From Enterococcus viikkiensis (GTDB lineage: Bacteria > Bacillota > Bacilli > Lactobacillales > Enterococcaceae), in NCBI RefSeq assembly GCF_005405345.1, contig NZ_BJDW01000002.1:1-64000 (forward strand): 64,000 bases of DNA, read 5' to 3'. Each line of letters starts with the position of its first letter. Within the stretch, counting starts at the first letter, position 1. Both the position numbers and the translations under genes were made by a program. The notes under the pieces were generated by a model. That model was not told the origin of the DNA and ran no database searches. It saw only the letters and a list, made by a program, of their open reading frames with translations. Of the stretch, positions 1 through 12,760 are shown in pieces.

Positions 1-639
<639 letters not shown>

Positions 640-673
640 AAAAATGTATAGATGCTAGAAAGAGGATTTTTGT

Positions 674-1945
674 ATGAAAGAGTTCCACAATGATGACGTT
701 GTTTTAGATATACATGATCGACCAAGTACCGGTCATTGGATTGGCTTGAGTATTCAACATTTGTTCACGATGTTCGGCGCAACGGTTTTGGTTCCTATCT
801 TAGTTGGGATCAACCCAAGTATCGCGCTAGTCAGTTCGGGCTTAGGAACGCTGGTTTACTTAACAGTAACGAAAGGAAAGATTCCGGCCTACTTAGGCAG
901 CAGCTTCGCCTTTATCGCTGCGATGAAATTATTAATGAAATCAGATGGCTATCCAGCAATCGCTCAAGGGGCGCTAACCTGCGGTTTGGTTTACTTGATT
1001 GTTTCCTTCATTATTCGAAAAATCGGTTCGGGATGGCTGGATAAAATTTTGCCACCGATCGTTGTAGGACCGGTCGTAATGGTCATTGGTCTGGGTTTAG
1101 CCAGCAATGCCGCACAAAACGCGATGTACAACAACGGTACTTACAGTTTCAAATATGTAATGGTTGCTTTGATCACCTTAGCGTTAACGATTTTCTTCAA
1201 TATGTTTTTCACTGGCTTCTTAGGCTTGATTCCGATTCTTTTAGGAATCATCGGCGGATACATTACAGCGATGATCTTCGGTATCATCGATTATCAACCG
1301 ATCATTGATGCGAAATGGCTTGCGATGCCAGCTTTCAATGTCCCTTTTGTCAGCTATCAACCAAAGCTTTATATTAGCGCAATTACAACGATGGCGCCAA
1401 TCGCCTTTGTTACTATGACAGAACACATCGGCCATTTGATGGTTTTGAATAAATTAACAAAACGCAATTTCTTCGATGATCCTGGCTTGGATCGCACCTT
1501 GATGGGGGATGGCTTGGCACAAATCGTCGCGGGTCTTGTAGGCGGACCGCCCGTAACCAGTTACGGTGAAAATATCGGTGTCTTGGCAATCACGCGGGTG
1601 CACAGTGTCTTCGTTATCGGAGGTGCAGCAGTCTTCGCGGTCTTACTAGGTTTTGTCGGAAAACTTAGCGCCTTGATCTTAAGTATTCCTGGACCAGTCA
1701 TCTCAGGGATCAGCTTCATCTTGTTCGGCGTCATCGCCGCTAGCGGATTAAAAATCTTGATTGAGAACAAAATCGATTTTGACCGTAAAAAGAACTTATT
1801 GATTGCTTCAACGATTTTAGTTATCGGGATCGGCGGACTGGTTTTCGAAGCGGGTACCTTTACATTATCTGCCATGGCCTTAGCCACCGTCCTAGGAATT
1901 ATCTTAAACTTAATCTTGCCAGAACGGGCACGTAGTGAAAAATAA
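674..1945 (+). CDS. pyrP: Uracil permease, NCS2 (UraA/PyrP) family
   Basis: This is a 423-residue polytopic membrane protein with about 12-14 hydrophobic segments. It matches the NCS2 nucleobase:cation symporter family that imports uracil, for example in the N-terminal [21 protein letters not shown] and the segment [14 protein letters not shown] conserved membrane-embedded TEHIGH stretch sits in the middle. It follows pyrR by 34 bases and precedes pyrB by 35 bases, so it is probably co-transcribed and lets the cell salvage uracil under the same control as de novo synthesis. The ATG at 674 is preceded by AGAAAGAGG. Confidence 0.93.
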   Translation: MKEFHNDDVVLDIHDRPSTGHWIGLSIQHLFTMFGATVLVPILVGINPSIALVSSGLGTLVYLTVTKGKIPAYLGSSFAFIAAMKLLMKSDGYPAIAQGALTCGLVYLIVSFIIRKIGSGWLDKILPPIVVGPVVMVIGLGLASNAAQNAMYNNGTYSFKYVMVALITLALTIFFNMFFTGFLGLIPILLGIIGGYITAMIFGIIDYQPIIDAKWLAMPAFNVPFVSYQPKLYISAITTMAPIAFVTMTEHIGHLMVLNKLTKRNFFDDPGLDRTLMGDGLAQIVAGLVGGPPVTSYGENIGVLAITRVHSVFVIGGAAVFAVLLGFVGKLSALILSIPGPVISGISFILFGVIAASGLKILIENKIDFDRKKNLLIASTILVIGIGGLVFEAGTFTLSAMALATVLGIILNLILPERARSEK

Positions 1946-1980
1946 CCAGAACTAGCGAAGAAGGAAGAGGAGGAAATTTC

Positions 1981-2907
1981 ATGATCATCCAGTCAGAAGA
2001 AATCAGTCTGAAACATTTATTGACGGTGGAAGCTTTAACCGATCAAGAAGTCATGGGACTGATTCAAAGAGCTCAGCAATTCAAGCAGGGAGCACGGTGG
2101 ACGCCTAATAAAAATCAATACTTTGTCTCTAATCTTTTTTTTGAGAATAGTACCCGGACCCACAAAAGTTTTGAAGTCGCTGAGAAAAGACTAGGACTAG
2201 ATGTGATTGATTTTGATGCCAAAACCAGCTCGGTTCAAAAAGGGGAGACGCTCTACGATACCGTTCTTACTATGTCAGCCTTGGGGGTTGATGTGGCAGT
2301 GATCCGCCACGGAGATGAAAATTACTATGACGAATTAATCCAAAGCAAAACGATCCAATGCTCAATCGTTAACGGCGGTGACGGCAGCGGACAACATCCG
2401 ACCCAGTGCTTATTAGATCTGATGACGATTTATCAAGAATTCGGTCATTTCAACGGCTTAAAAGTCGCTATCGCTGGAGACATTACCCATTCACGAGTCG
2501 CTAAATCAAATATGCAAATGCTGAAACGCTTGGGTGCAGAAGTTTTCTTCTCCGGGCCTGAAGAATGGTACGACAAAAGCTTTGACGTTTATGGTACCTA
2601 TCGACCGTTAGATGAGCTTGTACCAGAAGTCGATGTCATGATGCTGTTAAGAGTTCAGCACGAACGACATGACGGACAAGAAAGTTTTTCAAAAGAAGAA
2701 TACCACGAAAAATACGGTCTAACGATCGAACGAGGAAAAGAGTTGAAACCAAGTGCCATCATCATGCATCCGGCACCTGTCAACCGCGATGTCGAGATCG
2801 CGGATAGCTTGGTAGAAAGTTTGCAGTCGCGAATCGTTCCTCAAATGACCAATGGGGTGTACATTCGGATGGCAATTTTAGAAGCAGTACTTAGAGGAAA
2901 ATCGTAA
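1981..2907 (+). CDS. pyrB: Aspartate carbamoyltransferase catalytic subunit
   Basis: This cytoplasmic enzyme condenses carbamoyl phosphate with aspartate, the committed step of pyrimidine synthesis. The 308 residues include the carbamoyl-phosphate loop [13 protein letters not shown] (STRT at 57-60), the [12 protein letters not shown] loop, and HPAPVNRD near the C terminus, all diagnostic of ATCase rather than ornithine carbamoyltransferase. No pyrI regulatory subunit is present, as is typical of Firmicutes. The start ATG follows GAGGAGG at 1967-1973. The gene lies between pyrP and pyrC with short gaps. Confidence 0.96.
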   Translation: MIIQSEEISLKHLLTVEALTDQEVMGLIQRAQQFKQGARWTPNKNQYFVSNLFFENSTRTHKSFEVAEKRLGLDVIDFDAKTSSVQKGETLYDTVLTMSALGVDVAVIRHGDENYYDELIQSKTIQCSIVNGGDGSGQHPTQCLLDLMTIYQEFGHFNGLKVAIAGDITHSRVAKSNMQMLKRLGAEVFFSGPEEWYDKSFDVYGTYRPLDELVPEVDVMMLLRVQHERHDGQESFSKEEYHEKYGLTIERGKELKPSAIIMHPAPVNRDVEIADSLVESLQSRIVPQMTNGVYIRMAILEAVLRGKS

Positions 2908-2920
2908 AGGGGCAGATATT

Positions 2921-4201
2921 ATGAAAACATTGATTAAAAATGGAAAGATCGTCACAAAAGACAATCAAACAACAACATGTGACCTTTGGTTAGAAGACGG
3001 TATCATCGCTGGTATCGGCAAGGATTTTTCAAGCATGACGTTTGATCAAGAATACGATGCAAAAAATCAATTAATCACACCAGGTTTAGTTGATGTTCAT
3101 GTTCATTTACGAGAACCGGGCTTTACGTATAAAGAAACCATCAAGGACGGGTCTAAAGCAGCGGCGCGTGGCGGCTATACGACCGTTTGCGCAATGCCAA
3201 ACTTAAATCCAGTACCTGACACAGTAGAAAAATTCAATGACGTCATGGCGATCATTGAAAACGAGGCTGTAGTAAAAGTCCATCAATATGCGCCGATTAC
3301 CGAAGAACTACGAAGTGAAATCCTAACCGATCAAAAGGGGCTAAAAGCAGCAGGCGCTTTTGCCTTCACCAATGATGGAGTAGGCGTACAAACAGCTGGA
3401 ACCATGTACTTAGCAATGAAGGAAGCAGCGGAAAATAATATGGCACTGGTTGCCCATACGGAAGATGAATCTCTATTATTCGGCGGTGTTATGCATAAAG
3501 GAAAGATCAGTGAAAAGCTTGATTTACCTGGAATTCTAAGTGCTACGGAATCCTCACAAATCGCCAGAGACTTGATCTTAGCAGAAGAGACCGGTGTTCA
3601 TTATCATGTTTGCCACGTTTCCACAAAAGAAAGTGTTCGCGTGATTCGTGATGCGAAGAAAGCCGGGGTACATGTGACAGCGGAGGTTTCTCCTCACCAT
3701 TTGATCTTGATCGATGAAAACATCCCAGAAGACCATGGCTACTGGAAAATGAACCCGCCATTACGCGGAAGTGAAGACCGTGAAGCCTTGATTGAAGGCT
3801 TGCTTGATGGCACGATTGATTGTATCGCTACCGACCATGCCCCGCATGGTTTTGAAGAAAAAAATCAAAGCTTCCTAAAATCACCATTTGGGATTGTTGG
3901 CAGTGAAACAGCCTTCCAATTGATTTACACGCACTTTGTTGAAACAGGACGATTTACTTTAGAACAAGTGATTGATTGGATGGCTGTGAAACCAGCGGAA
4001 ATCTTCGACATGACAGTCGGCACACTAACGATTGGGCAGCCGGCGGACATTGCAGTCTTTGATCTAAACCACGAAGAAAAAATCGATGATAAAAAATTTG
4101 CATCACTAGGAGTCAACACCCCTTTCACTGGCTGGCCAGTCAAGGGTGCAACACTAATGACCTTTGTGGATGGTCAGTTGGTATACAACAAGGAGGACTA
4201 A
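2921..4201 (+). CDS. pyrC: Dihydroorotase
   Basis: This 426-residue class I dihydroorotase cyclises carbamoyl aspartate to dihydroorotate. Zinc-binding [10 protein letters not shown] lies at residues 58-67. The AFTNDG segment near residue 148-153 and the ATDHAPH motif near residue 303 complete the metal and active-site signature of the amidohydrolase superfamily. It follows pyrB by 13 bases, and its last codons contain the AGGAGG site that serves carA. Confidence 0.95.
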   Translation: MKTLIKNGKIVTKDNQTTTCDLWLEDGIIAGIGKDFSSMTFDQEYDAKNQLITPGLVDVHVHLREPGFTYKETIKDGSKAAARGGYTTVCAMPNLNPVPDTVEKFNDVMAIIENEAVVKVHQYAPITEELRSEILTDQKGLKAAGAFAFTNDGVGVQTAGTMYLAMKEAAENNMALVAHTEDESLLFGGVMHKGKISEKLDLPGILSATESSQIARDLILAEETGVHYHVCHVSTKESVRVIRDAKKAGVHVTAEVSPHHLILIDENIPEDHGYWKMNPPLRGSEDREALIEGLLDGTIDCIATDHAPHGFEEKNQSFLKSPFGIVGSETAFQLIYTHFVETGRFTLEQVIDWMAVKPAEIFDMTVGTLTIGQPADIAVFDLNHEEKIDDKKFASLGVNTPFTGWPVKGATLMTFVDGQLVYNKED

Positions 4202-4205
4202 GACG

Positions 4206-5285
4206 TTGAAAAGACTTTTAATTTTAGAAGATGGCACAGTATTTGAAGGTGAAGGCTTTGGCGCTGAAGCAAATGTTGTCGGTGAAGTAGTGTTCACCAC
4301 CAGTATGACCGGCTATCAAGAAACGATTACCGATCAAAGCTTCAATGGACAAATCATCACCTTTACTTATCCAATGGTGGGAAACTACGGCGTCAATCGC
4401 GATGACTACGAATCGATCGCACCAACTTGTAAAGGGGTGATCGTAAAAGAACATGCACGACTAGCCAGTAACTGGCGCAATCAAATGACGCTAGATGAAT
4501 TTTTAAAACGCAAAGGCATTCCTGGAATTTCTGGAATCGACACGCGGGCGTTAACTAAAAAATTGCGAAGTGTCGGCACAATGAAAGGCAGCATCGTTGA
4601 TCCAGCAGATGAATTGGAGCATTCCTTTGACCAATTAAAAGCAACGGTCTTGCCAACGAACCAAGTGGCGCAAGTTTCAACCGTTACACCTTATCCAAGT
4701 CCTGGCGTTGGACGTAATGTCGTCGTCATCGACTTTGGCTTAAAGCATAGTATTTTGCGGGAGCTATCACGACGGGAATGCAACTTAACAGTGATGCCCT
4801 ATAACACTGATGCTCAAACAATCTTAGACTTATGTCCAGACGGCGTGATGCTGACGAATGGACCGGGAGATCCGAAAGATGTACCGGAAGCCATCGAAAT
4901 GATCAAACAGATTCAAGGGAAAGTCCCAATCTTCGGTATCTGTCTAGGCCACCAACTCTTCTCATTAGCGAACGGTGCAGATACGTATAAAATGAAATTT
5001 GGTCATCGGGGGTTGAATCATCCTGTTCGTGAAATAGCGACTGGACGCATTGATTTCACTTCACAAAACCACGGTTTCGCAGTAGATGAAAAGACCATTG
5101 ATCCGGAAAAATTAATGATCACCCACGTGGAAGTCAATGACGGCACGATCGAAGGTGTCCGTCATCGCAATTACCCTGCCTTCAGTGTTCAGTACCATCC
5201 TGACGCTGCACCAGGTCCACATGACGGGGTTCATTTATTCGATGAATTTATGGAAATGATGGATGCATGGAAGGAGCAAGCATAA
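4206..5285 (+). CDS. carA: Carbamoyl-phosphate synthase small (glutaminase) chain, TTG start
   Basis: This subunit hydrolyses glutamine and channels ammonia to CarB. The class I amidotransferase domain shows nucleophile Cys in [11 protein letters not shown] and the catalytic His in [11 protein letters not shown] chose the TTG at 4206 because AGGAGG (4191-4196) lies 9 bases upstream and the protein then begins [10 protein letters not shown], as in homologues. It gives 359 residues, close to the family norm. An upstream in-frame ATG at 4164 would add 14 residues lying inside the end of pyrC and is unlikely. The stop codon abuts the carB start. Confidence 0.94.
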   Translation: MKRLLILEDGTVFEGEGFGAEANVVGEVVFTTSMTGYQETITDQSFNGQIITFTYPMVGNYGVNRDDYESIAPTCKGVIVKEHARLASNWRNQMTLDEFLKRKGIPGISGIDTRALTKKLRSVGTMKGSIVDPADELEHSFDQLKATVLPTNQVAQVSTVTPYPSPGVGRNVVVIDFGLKHSILRELSRRECNLTVMPYNTDAQTILDLCPDGVMLTNGPGDPKDVPEAIEMIKQIQGKVPIFGICLGHQLFSLANGADTYKMKFGHRGLNHPVREIATGRIDFTSQNHGFAVDEKTIDPEKLMITHVEVNDGTIEGVRHRNYPAFSVQYHPDAAPGPHDGVHLFDEFMEMMDAWKEQA

Positions 5286-8200
5286 ATGCCAAAACGTACA
5301 GATATTAAAAAGATCCTCGTGATCGGTTCAGGACCGATCGTGATCGGACAAGCCGCAGAATTTGATTACGCCGGCACACAAGCTTGCTTAGCGTTAAAAG
5401 AAGAAGGCTACGAGGTTGTCTTAGTCAATTCAAATCCAGCGACGATCATGACAGACCAGGAAATCGCTGATACAGTCTACATTGAACCAATTACTTTGGA
5501 ATTTGTTTCCCGTATTTTGCGAAAAGAATTGCCAGACGCAATCTTGCCGACACTAGGTGGACAAACTGGTTTAAACATGGCGATGGAATTAGCCGACTCT
5601 GGCATCTTAGATGAGTTGAAGATCGAACTACTCGGCACCAAATTATCCGCCATCGATCAAGCAGAAGACCGTGATTTATTCAAGCAATTAATGGAAGAAT
5701 TGGATCAGCCGATTCCTGAATCAGAAATCGTCAATACAGTCGAAGAAGCAGTGGCCTTTGCAAACATAATCGGTTATCCAATCATTGTTCGTCCAGCCTT
5801 TACCTTAGGGGGAACCGGCGGCGGCATGTGTGACAACGAAGAAGAACTTCGAACTGTCGCCGAAAATGGCTTGAAGCTGTCACCTGCGACCCAATGTTTG
5901 ATCGAAAAATCAATCGCCGGCTTTAAAGAGATCGAATATGAAGTGATGCGAGACTCAGCGGATAACGCAATCGTCGTATGTAATATGGAAAACTTCGATC
6001 CAGTTGGCATTCATACAGGAGACTCAATCGTATTCGCACCAAGTCAAACCTTATCCGACTACGAATATCAAATGCTGCGGGATGCTTCACTTTCTATCAT
6101 TCGCGCATTAAAAATCGAAGGCGGTTGTAATGTTCAGCTGGCCCTTGATCCACACAGTTTCAACTATTATGTCATCGAGGTAAATCCGCGGGTTTCTCGC
6201 TCCTCTGCTTTAGCAAGTAAGGCGACTGGTTATCCAATCGCGAAACTGGCTGCCAAAATCGCAGTAGGCCTTACTTTAGATGAAATGAAAAACCCAGTTA
6301 CGGAAACAACGTATGCTGAATTTGAGCCGGCGTTAGACTATGTTGTCGCAAAAATTCCACGTTGGCCCTTTGATAAATTCGAAAGCGGTGAGCGGGTACT
6401 TGGGACACAAATGAAAGCCACTGGTGAAGTGATGGCGATTGGTCGTAACATCGAAGAATCTTTATTAAAAGCGGTTCGTTCACTAGAAATCGGGACTTAT
6501 CATGCAGAACTGCCAGAATTAAGTGAAGTAACCGACGATGAATTAACGGAGAAAATGGTTAAAGCGCAAGACGATCGCTTATTCTACTTAACGGAGGCGA
6601 TTCGCCGTGACTATTCAATCCAAGAAATCAATGAATTGACCAAAGTCGATTTGTTCTTCTTAGATAAATTACTCCACGTTGTTGAATTAGAAAGAGCGTT
6701 AGCCCAGAATAAAAAAGACGTTAGCTTGTTAAAACAAGCCAAGCAAAATGGTTTTGCCGATGTAAAAATCGCACAACTTTGGAACATGTCCGCTGACGAA
6801 GTACGAGAATTTAGAACAAGTGAAAAAATCGTACCGGTCTACAAAATGGTCGATACGTGTGCGGCGGAGTTTGAATCACAAACGCCATACTTCTACAGCA
6901 CTTACGAATTTGAAAACGAAAGTATTCGTTCTGACCGAGAATCAGTTCTTGTTCTAGGCTCAGGACCCATCCGGATCGGACAAGGGGTCGAGTTTGACTA
7001 CGCAACGGTTCATTCGGTAAAAGCGATTCAAGCGGCCGGCTATGAAGCAATCATTATGAACAGCAATCCTGAAACAGTCTCAACCGACTTCTCTGTTTCG
7101 GATAAATTATACTTTGAGCCACTAACGCTAGAAGACGTGATGAACGTCGTTGAGCTGGAGCAACCAATCGGCGTAATCGTCCAATTCGGCGGGCAAACGG
7201 CGATCAACTTGGCGGAACCGTTAGTCAAAAGCGGCGTCAAAATTTTAGGCACGGCGATTGAAGATTTGGACCGAGCGGAAGACCGTGATCAATTTGAACA
7301 AGTTTTACAAAAATTAGCTATTCCGCAGCCGCCAGGTGACACAGCAACTAGTGCTGAAGAAGCAGTGGTGATCGCCGAAAAAATCGGTTACCCCGTCTTA
7401 GTTCGCCCAAGTTATGTCCTTGGGGGACGAGCGATGGAGATTGTCGAAAATCAAGCAGACTTAGAAGATTATATGGCGAATGCCGTCAAAGCTTCCCCAG
7501 AACATCCAGTCTTAGTCGATCGTTACTTGATTGGTAAAGAATGTGAAGTTGATGCAATCTGTGATGGAGAAACTGTTTTGATTCCTGGAATCATGGAACA
7601 TATCGAACGAGCTGGGGTCCACTCGGGTGACTCAATGGCAGTTTATCCGCCGCAAACCTTCTCAGATGAATTAAAGGCCACGATTGAAGACTACACTCGA
7701 CGCTTAGCCTTGGGGATGAATTGTATTGGTATGATGAATATTCAGTTTGTCATCCATAATGATGAAGTCTTCGTCATCGAAGTCAATCCACGTGCTAGCC
7801 GGACAGTCCCATTCTTGAGCAAAATCACGAATATCCCAATGGCGCAAATTGCCACAAAAGCGATCTTAGGGCAAAGCTTGAAAGAATTAGGCTATCAAGA
7901 CGGGTTGTATCCTGAAAGCGACATGGTTCACGTCAAAGCACCGGTCTTCAGCTTTACGAAGCTGCAAAAAGTCGATACTTACTTAGGACCGGAAATGAAG
8001 TCAACCGGTGAAGTCATGGGGACTGATCGCAGTTTGGCAAAAGCCTTGTACAAAGCTTTTGCGGCATCAGGGCTTTACTTGCCAGACTTTGGAGCCGTCT
8101 TGTTCACGGTCGCTGATGAAACGAAAGAGGAAGCCTTGGCTCTAGCAAAACGTTTCAAAGAGGTTGGTTACAGTCTGATTGCAACTGCGGGAACGGCCAA

Positions 8201-8468
8201 ATTCTTAGAAGAAAATGGCTTGAACGCCAAAACGATTGCGAAGATTTCGGAGTCAGATGAGCATAACGTCATTGATTTGATCCGCAGTGGAGAAGCTCAA
8301 GTGGTCATCAATACGATGGATAAAAACCGGCAAAACGCATCTGAAGATGGCTTTATCATTCGAAGAGAAGCCGTGGAACATGGTGTGCCATTGTTCACAT
8401 CGCTAGATACAGCAGATGCCATCCTACGCGTCATGGAATCAAGGGCGTTTTCAATTCAAGAAATTTAA
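5286..8468 (+). CDS. carB: Carbamoyl-phosphate synthase large chain
   Basis: The 1060-residue synthase makes carbamoyl phosphate from bicarbonate, ammonia and two ATP. Two homologous ATP-grasp halves are visible: [19 protein letters not shown] near residue 12 and [18 protein letters not shown] near residue 555. Each is followed by a GGTGGGM or GGRAME nucleotide loop and an EVNPR motif. The last roughly 130 residues form the MGS-like allosteric domain. The ATG follows the carA stop without a spacer, which suggests translational coupling and equal expression of the two subunits. Confidence 0.96.
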   Translation: MPKRTDIKKILVIGSGPIVIGQAAEFDYAGTQACLALKEEGYEVVLVNSNPATIMTDQEIADTVYIEPITLEFVSRILRKELPDAILPTLGGQTGLNMAMELADSGILDELKIELLGTKLSAIDQAEDRDLFKQLMEELDQPIPESEIVNTVEEAVAFANIIGYPIIVRPAFTLGGTGGGMCDNEEELRTVAENGLKLSPATQCLIEKSIAGFKEIEYEVMRDSADNAIVVCNMENFDPVGIHTGDSIVFAPSQTLSDYEYQMLRDASLSIIRALKIEGGCNVQLALDPHSFNYYVIEVNPRVSRSSALASKATGYPIAKLAAKIAVGLTLDEMKNPVTETTYAEFEPALDYVVAKIPRWPFDKFESGERVLGTQMKATGEVMAIGRNIEESLLKAVRSLEIGTYHAELPELSEVTDDELTEKMVKAQDDRLFYLTEAIRRDYSIQEINELTKVDLFFLDKLLHVVELERALAQNKKDVSLLKQAKQNGFADVKIAQLWNMSADEVREFRTSEKIVPVYKMVDTCAAEFESQTPYFYSTYEFENESIRSDRESVLVLGSGPIRIGQGVEFDYATVHSVKAIQAAGYEAIIMNSNPETVSTDFSVSDKLYFEPLTLEDVMNVVELEQPIGVIVQFGGQTAINLAEPLVKSGVKILGTAIEDLDRAEDRDQFEQVLQKLAIPQPPGDTATSAEEAVVIAEKIGYPVLVRPSYVLGGRAMEIVENQADLEDYMANAVKASPEHPVLVDRYLIGKECEVDAICDGETVLIPGIMEHIERAGVHSGDSMAVYPPQTFSDELKATIEDYTRRLALGMNCIGMMNIQFVIHNDEVFVIEVNPRASRTVPFLSKITNIPMAQIATKAILGQSLKELGYQDGLYPESDMVHVKAPVFSFTKLQKVDTYLGPEMKSTGEVMGTDRSLAKALYKAFAASGLYLPDFGAVLFTVADETKEEALALAKRFKEVGYSLIATAGTAKFLEENGLNAKTIAKISESDEHNVIDLIRSGEAQVVINTMDKNRQNASEDGFIIRREAVEHGVPLFTSLDTADAILRVMESRAFSIQEI

Positions 8469-8474
8469 TTTAGG

Positions 8475-8498
8475 CAGAGTGGAGGTCACTTCACTCTG
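8475..8498 (+). other. Intercistronic hairpin between carB and pyrK
   Basis: CAGAGTG (8475-8481) and CACTCTG (8492-8498) form a perfect 7-bp stem with a 10-base loop just after the carB stop. No U tract follows, so it is not a typical terminator. It may slow mRNA decay or limit coupling between carB and pyrK. Confidence 0.5.
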
Positions 8499-8519
8499 TT
8501 GATCTATAGGGAGGCCGTT

Positions 8520-10222
<1,703 letters not shown>

Positions 10223-10237
10223 ACAGGAGGCAGAAAA

Positions 10238-10954
10238 ATGGAACAACGACCGATTATTGCTTTTGACTTTGCGTCGAAACATGAAATTGAAACTTTTTTA
10301 ACGCATTTTCCTTTAGAAGAAAAATTGTTCGTAAAGATTGGGATGGAGCTTTTTTACCAGGAAGGTCCCGCAATCGTGAATTTTTTACGGTCACAAGAAC
10401 ATGATATTTTTCTTGATTTAAAGTTGCATGACATTCCCAATACGGTTCAAAAAGCGATGCGAGGTATTGCAAAAATGGGTGTCAAGATCACGAATGTCCA
10501 CGCAGCCGGCGGCATAGAAATGATGGCCGCTGCTAAACAAGGTTTGATTGAAGGAACGAGTGACGGCCAAGTGATTCCAGAATTAATAGCTGTAACGCAG
10601 CTAACCTCTACTAGCGAAGTGCAGATGCACGAAGATCAATTGATTAACGTCAGCTTACAAGAAAGTGTTTTGCATTATGCGAAGTGTGCAAAAAAAGCCG
10701 GGCTGGAAGGAGTCGTTTGTTCCGCTCATGAAGTCGAAAAAATTCACGAAGCAACGAGCGAAGACTTTATCTGCTTAACTCCTGGAATTCGTCCAAATGG
10801 TGCCAGTGTCGGTGATCAAAAACGCGTTATGACGCCCGCCCAGGCTCGAGCAATTGGCTCCAACTATATTGTCGTCGGCCGACCAATCACTCAGGCCGAA
10901 GATCCTTATCAAAGCTATTTAAAAATTAAACAAGAATGGAACGGTGAAGTATAA
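10238..10954 (+). CDS. pyrF: Orotidine-5'-phosphate decarboxylase
   Basis: This 238-residue TIM-barrel enzyme decarboxylates OMP to UMP. The catalytic motif [11 protein letters not shown] lies near residues 60-70, and the phosphate-binding TPGIRPNG and YIVVGRPIT segments are in the last third. The ATG at 10238 follows AGGAGG with normal spacing. Its stop codon directly precedes the pyrE start, so the last two steps of UMP synthesis are translated in tandem. Confidence 0.96.
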   Translation: MEQRPIIAFDFASKHEIETFLTHFPLEEKLFVKIGMELFYQEGPAIVNFLRSQEHDIFLDLKLHDIPNTVQKAMRGIAKMGVKITNVHAAGGIEMMAAAKQGLIEGTSDGQVIPELIAVTQLTSTSEVQMHEDQLINVSLQESVLHYAKCAKKAGLEGVVCSAHEVEKIHEATSEDFICLTPGIRPNGASVGDQKRVMTPAQARAIGSNYIVVGRPITQAEDPYQSYLKIKQEWNGEV

Positions 10955-11581
10955 ATGATCGCAGAACAAATCGCGAACGACTTATTATCAATCGAAGCAG
11001 TTTCTTTAAGTCCCGATGAACCTTTTACTTGGGCAAGTGGATTAAAGTCACCAATTTATTGTGACAATCGCGTAACTATGAGCTATCCAGAAGTTCGCCG
11101 TGCCATCGCAAACGGCTTAGCGGAAAAAATCAAACAAGAATTCCCGAATGCGGAAGTAATTGCCGGAACAGCGACGGCAGGGATTCCTCACGCAGCTTGG
11201 GTAGCCGAATTGTTGGATTTACCAATGGTCTATATTCGCAGTAAGCCCAAAGATCACGGTCAAGGCAATCAAATCGAGGGCCGTATTAAAAAAGGACAGA
11301 AAATGGTCGTGATCGAAGACTTGATCTCAACTGGCGGTAGTGTTTTAGAAGCGGCACAAGCGGCGAAAAAAGAAGGAGCCGACGTCTTAGGTGTGGCGGC
11401 GATCTTCACTTATGAATTAGCTAAAGGAAAGAAAAATTTCGAGACGGCTAACATGCCATTAGTGACTTTGACTAATTATTCAACTTTAATCGAAAGTGCC
11501 TTAAAAGAAAATTATATTAATCAAGAACAACTTGAACGATTAAAGAAATGGCGTCAAGACCCAGAAAACTGGTTAAATTAA
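10955..11581 (+). CDS. pyrE: Orotate phosphoribosyltransferase
   Basis: This 208-residue enzyme joins orotate to PRPP. The PRPP loop [17 protein letters not shown] lies near residues 113-129, and the flexible catalytic loop [13 protein letters not shown] precedes it. It is the last gene of the pyrimidine operon, starting at the base after the pyrF stop and followed by a terminator. Confidence 0.96.
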   Translation: MIAEQIANDLLSIEAVSLSPDEPFTWASGLKSPIYCDNRVTMSYPEVRRAIANGLAEKIKQEFPNAEVIAGTATAGIPHAAWVAELLDLPMVYIRSKPKDHGQGNQIEGRIKKGQKMVVIEDLISTGGSVLEAAQAAKKEGADVLGVAAIFTYELAKGKKNFETANMPLVTLTNYSTLIESALKENYINQEQLERLKKWRQDPENWLN

Positions 11582-11600
11582 AAAAATTGTAATAAGGTAA

Positions 11601-11632
11601 AAAAAAAAGCATCTGTGGGTGCTTTTTTTATT
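11601..11632 (+). terminator. Terminator of the pyr operon
   Basis: AAAAAAGCA pairs with TGCTTTTTT around a short loop, and the 3' arm is itself the U tract. It lies 20 bases after the pyrE stop. Confidence 0.8.
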
Positions 11633-11724
11633 TTGTCGCGTCGTTATGACAGTATATTAAGAGCTGAAACAGAACATTAATGGTATAGTATTTTCAGAAG
11701 TTTTTTTAGAAAAGAGGTACTTAG

Positions 11725-12747
11725 ATGTATGAAAAATTTATAAACAATACCCGTTTACGAAGATTCACAGTCCTCGCACTAGTAATCTTCATTCTCTTTT
11801 TAGTCAAAGACTTTTTGACTCCGATTTTATTGACGTTTATCTTCACGTTGATTTCTGTCAGGATCGTTACGTTTGTTCAACGTTTTATCAAGGCACCGAC
11901 TTTTTTATTGACGACAATTCTTTATGTCATTGAATTAGTACTTTTGTATTTACTAATTTCACGTTATTCCACGATTCTAATCGATCAAGTCGTTTCAACT
12001 TATGATTCGATTGTCCATTTTTACCAGCATAAAGAATTCCAATCGGATGTCATTACAAATTTTATTGCTGATTATTTTAAAAACCATAATTGGCAAGACA
12101 AATTAGAGAGTGGCGCTGGAATAATTCTAGTCCAATTACAAAATGTCGGACGTTTGGCTGTGGAATTTGTCGTGTCTTTCCTATTGAGTTTCTTTTTTAT
12201 GGTAGAAAAGGAAAAAACAGTCTTATTCTCTCGTAATTTTTTGAGTAGTGAATATGCATGGTTTTTCCAAGATTTGTTTTACTTTGCTAAAGTATTCGTT
12301 GAAACTTTTGGGGTAGTCGTAGAGGTACAATTGCTGATCGCGCTTGTAAATACAATGATTACAACGGTAGGCCTGGGCTTAATCGGTTTTACTCAGCTGC
12401 CGACCTTAGCGATTATGATTTTCTTTTTGAGTTTAATTCCGGTGGCGGGAGTGATTTTTTCTTGTATTCCACTAACGTTGATTGCCTATTCAACGGGCGG
12501 GATCCAAACGGTTATTTATGTGCTGATCCTGATTGTAATCGTCCATTGTATTGAGGCCTATATTTTAAATCCGAAGTTTATGTCCAGTCGAACTAAGTTG
12601 CCGATTTTTTATACTTTCGTCATTTTGTTGTTTAGTGAACGGTTCTTAGGAGTATGGGGCTTGATTGTTGGGATTCCGATCTTTAATTTCTTCTTAGAAA
12701 TTTTAGGAGTAAAAATAAGAACAAAAAAAACGGAGCAGCTTGATTAA
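11725..12747 (+). CDS. AI-2E family (PF01594-type) membrane transporter
   Basis: This is a 340-residue integral membrane protein with about 7-8 hydrophobic helices and a central soluble stretch near residues 95-130. The LIPVAGVIFSCIPLTLIAY segment and the C-terminal VGIPIFNFF are typical of the AI-2E/PerM permease superfamily. Members have varied roles (AI-2 export, Na+/H+ antiport), so the substrate is unknown here. It is a single-gene unit after the pyr terminator. Its last codons and stop (TTAA) overlap the end of the convergent rqcH-like gene by four bases. Confidence 0.8.
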   Translation: MYEKFINNTRLRRFTVLALVIFILFLVKDFLTPILLTFIFTLISVRIVTFVQRFIKAPTFLLTTILYVIELVLLYLLISRYSTILIDQVVSTYDSIVHFYQHKEFQSDVITNFIADYFKNHNWQDKLESGAGIILVQLQNVGRLAVEFVVSFLLSFFFMVEKEKTVLFSRNFLSSEYAWFFQDLFYFAKVFVETFGVVVEVQLLIALVNTMITTVGLGLIGFTQLPTLAIMIFFLSLIPVAGVIFSCIPLTLIAYSTGGIQTVIYVLILIVIVHCIEAYILNPKFMSSRTKLPIFYTFVILLFSERFLGVWGLIVGIPIFNFFLEILGVKIRTKKTEQLD

Positions 12748-12760
12748 GCTGTTCCGTTTT
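12727..12760. terminator. Shared bidirectional terminator inside two overlapping gene ends
   Basis: The arms AAAACGGA.CAGCTT and AAGCTG.TCCGTTTT pair across a small loop centred on the overlapping TTAA stop codons of the convergent genes at 11725-12747 and 12744-14447. Both flanks have A/T tracts, so the hairpin can terminate both transcripts. It lies within coding sequence of both genes. Confidence 0.75.
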
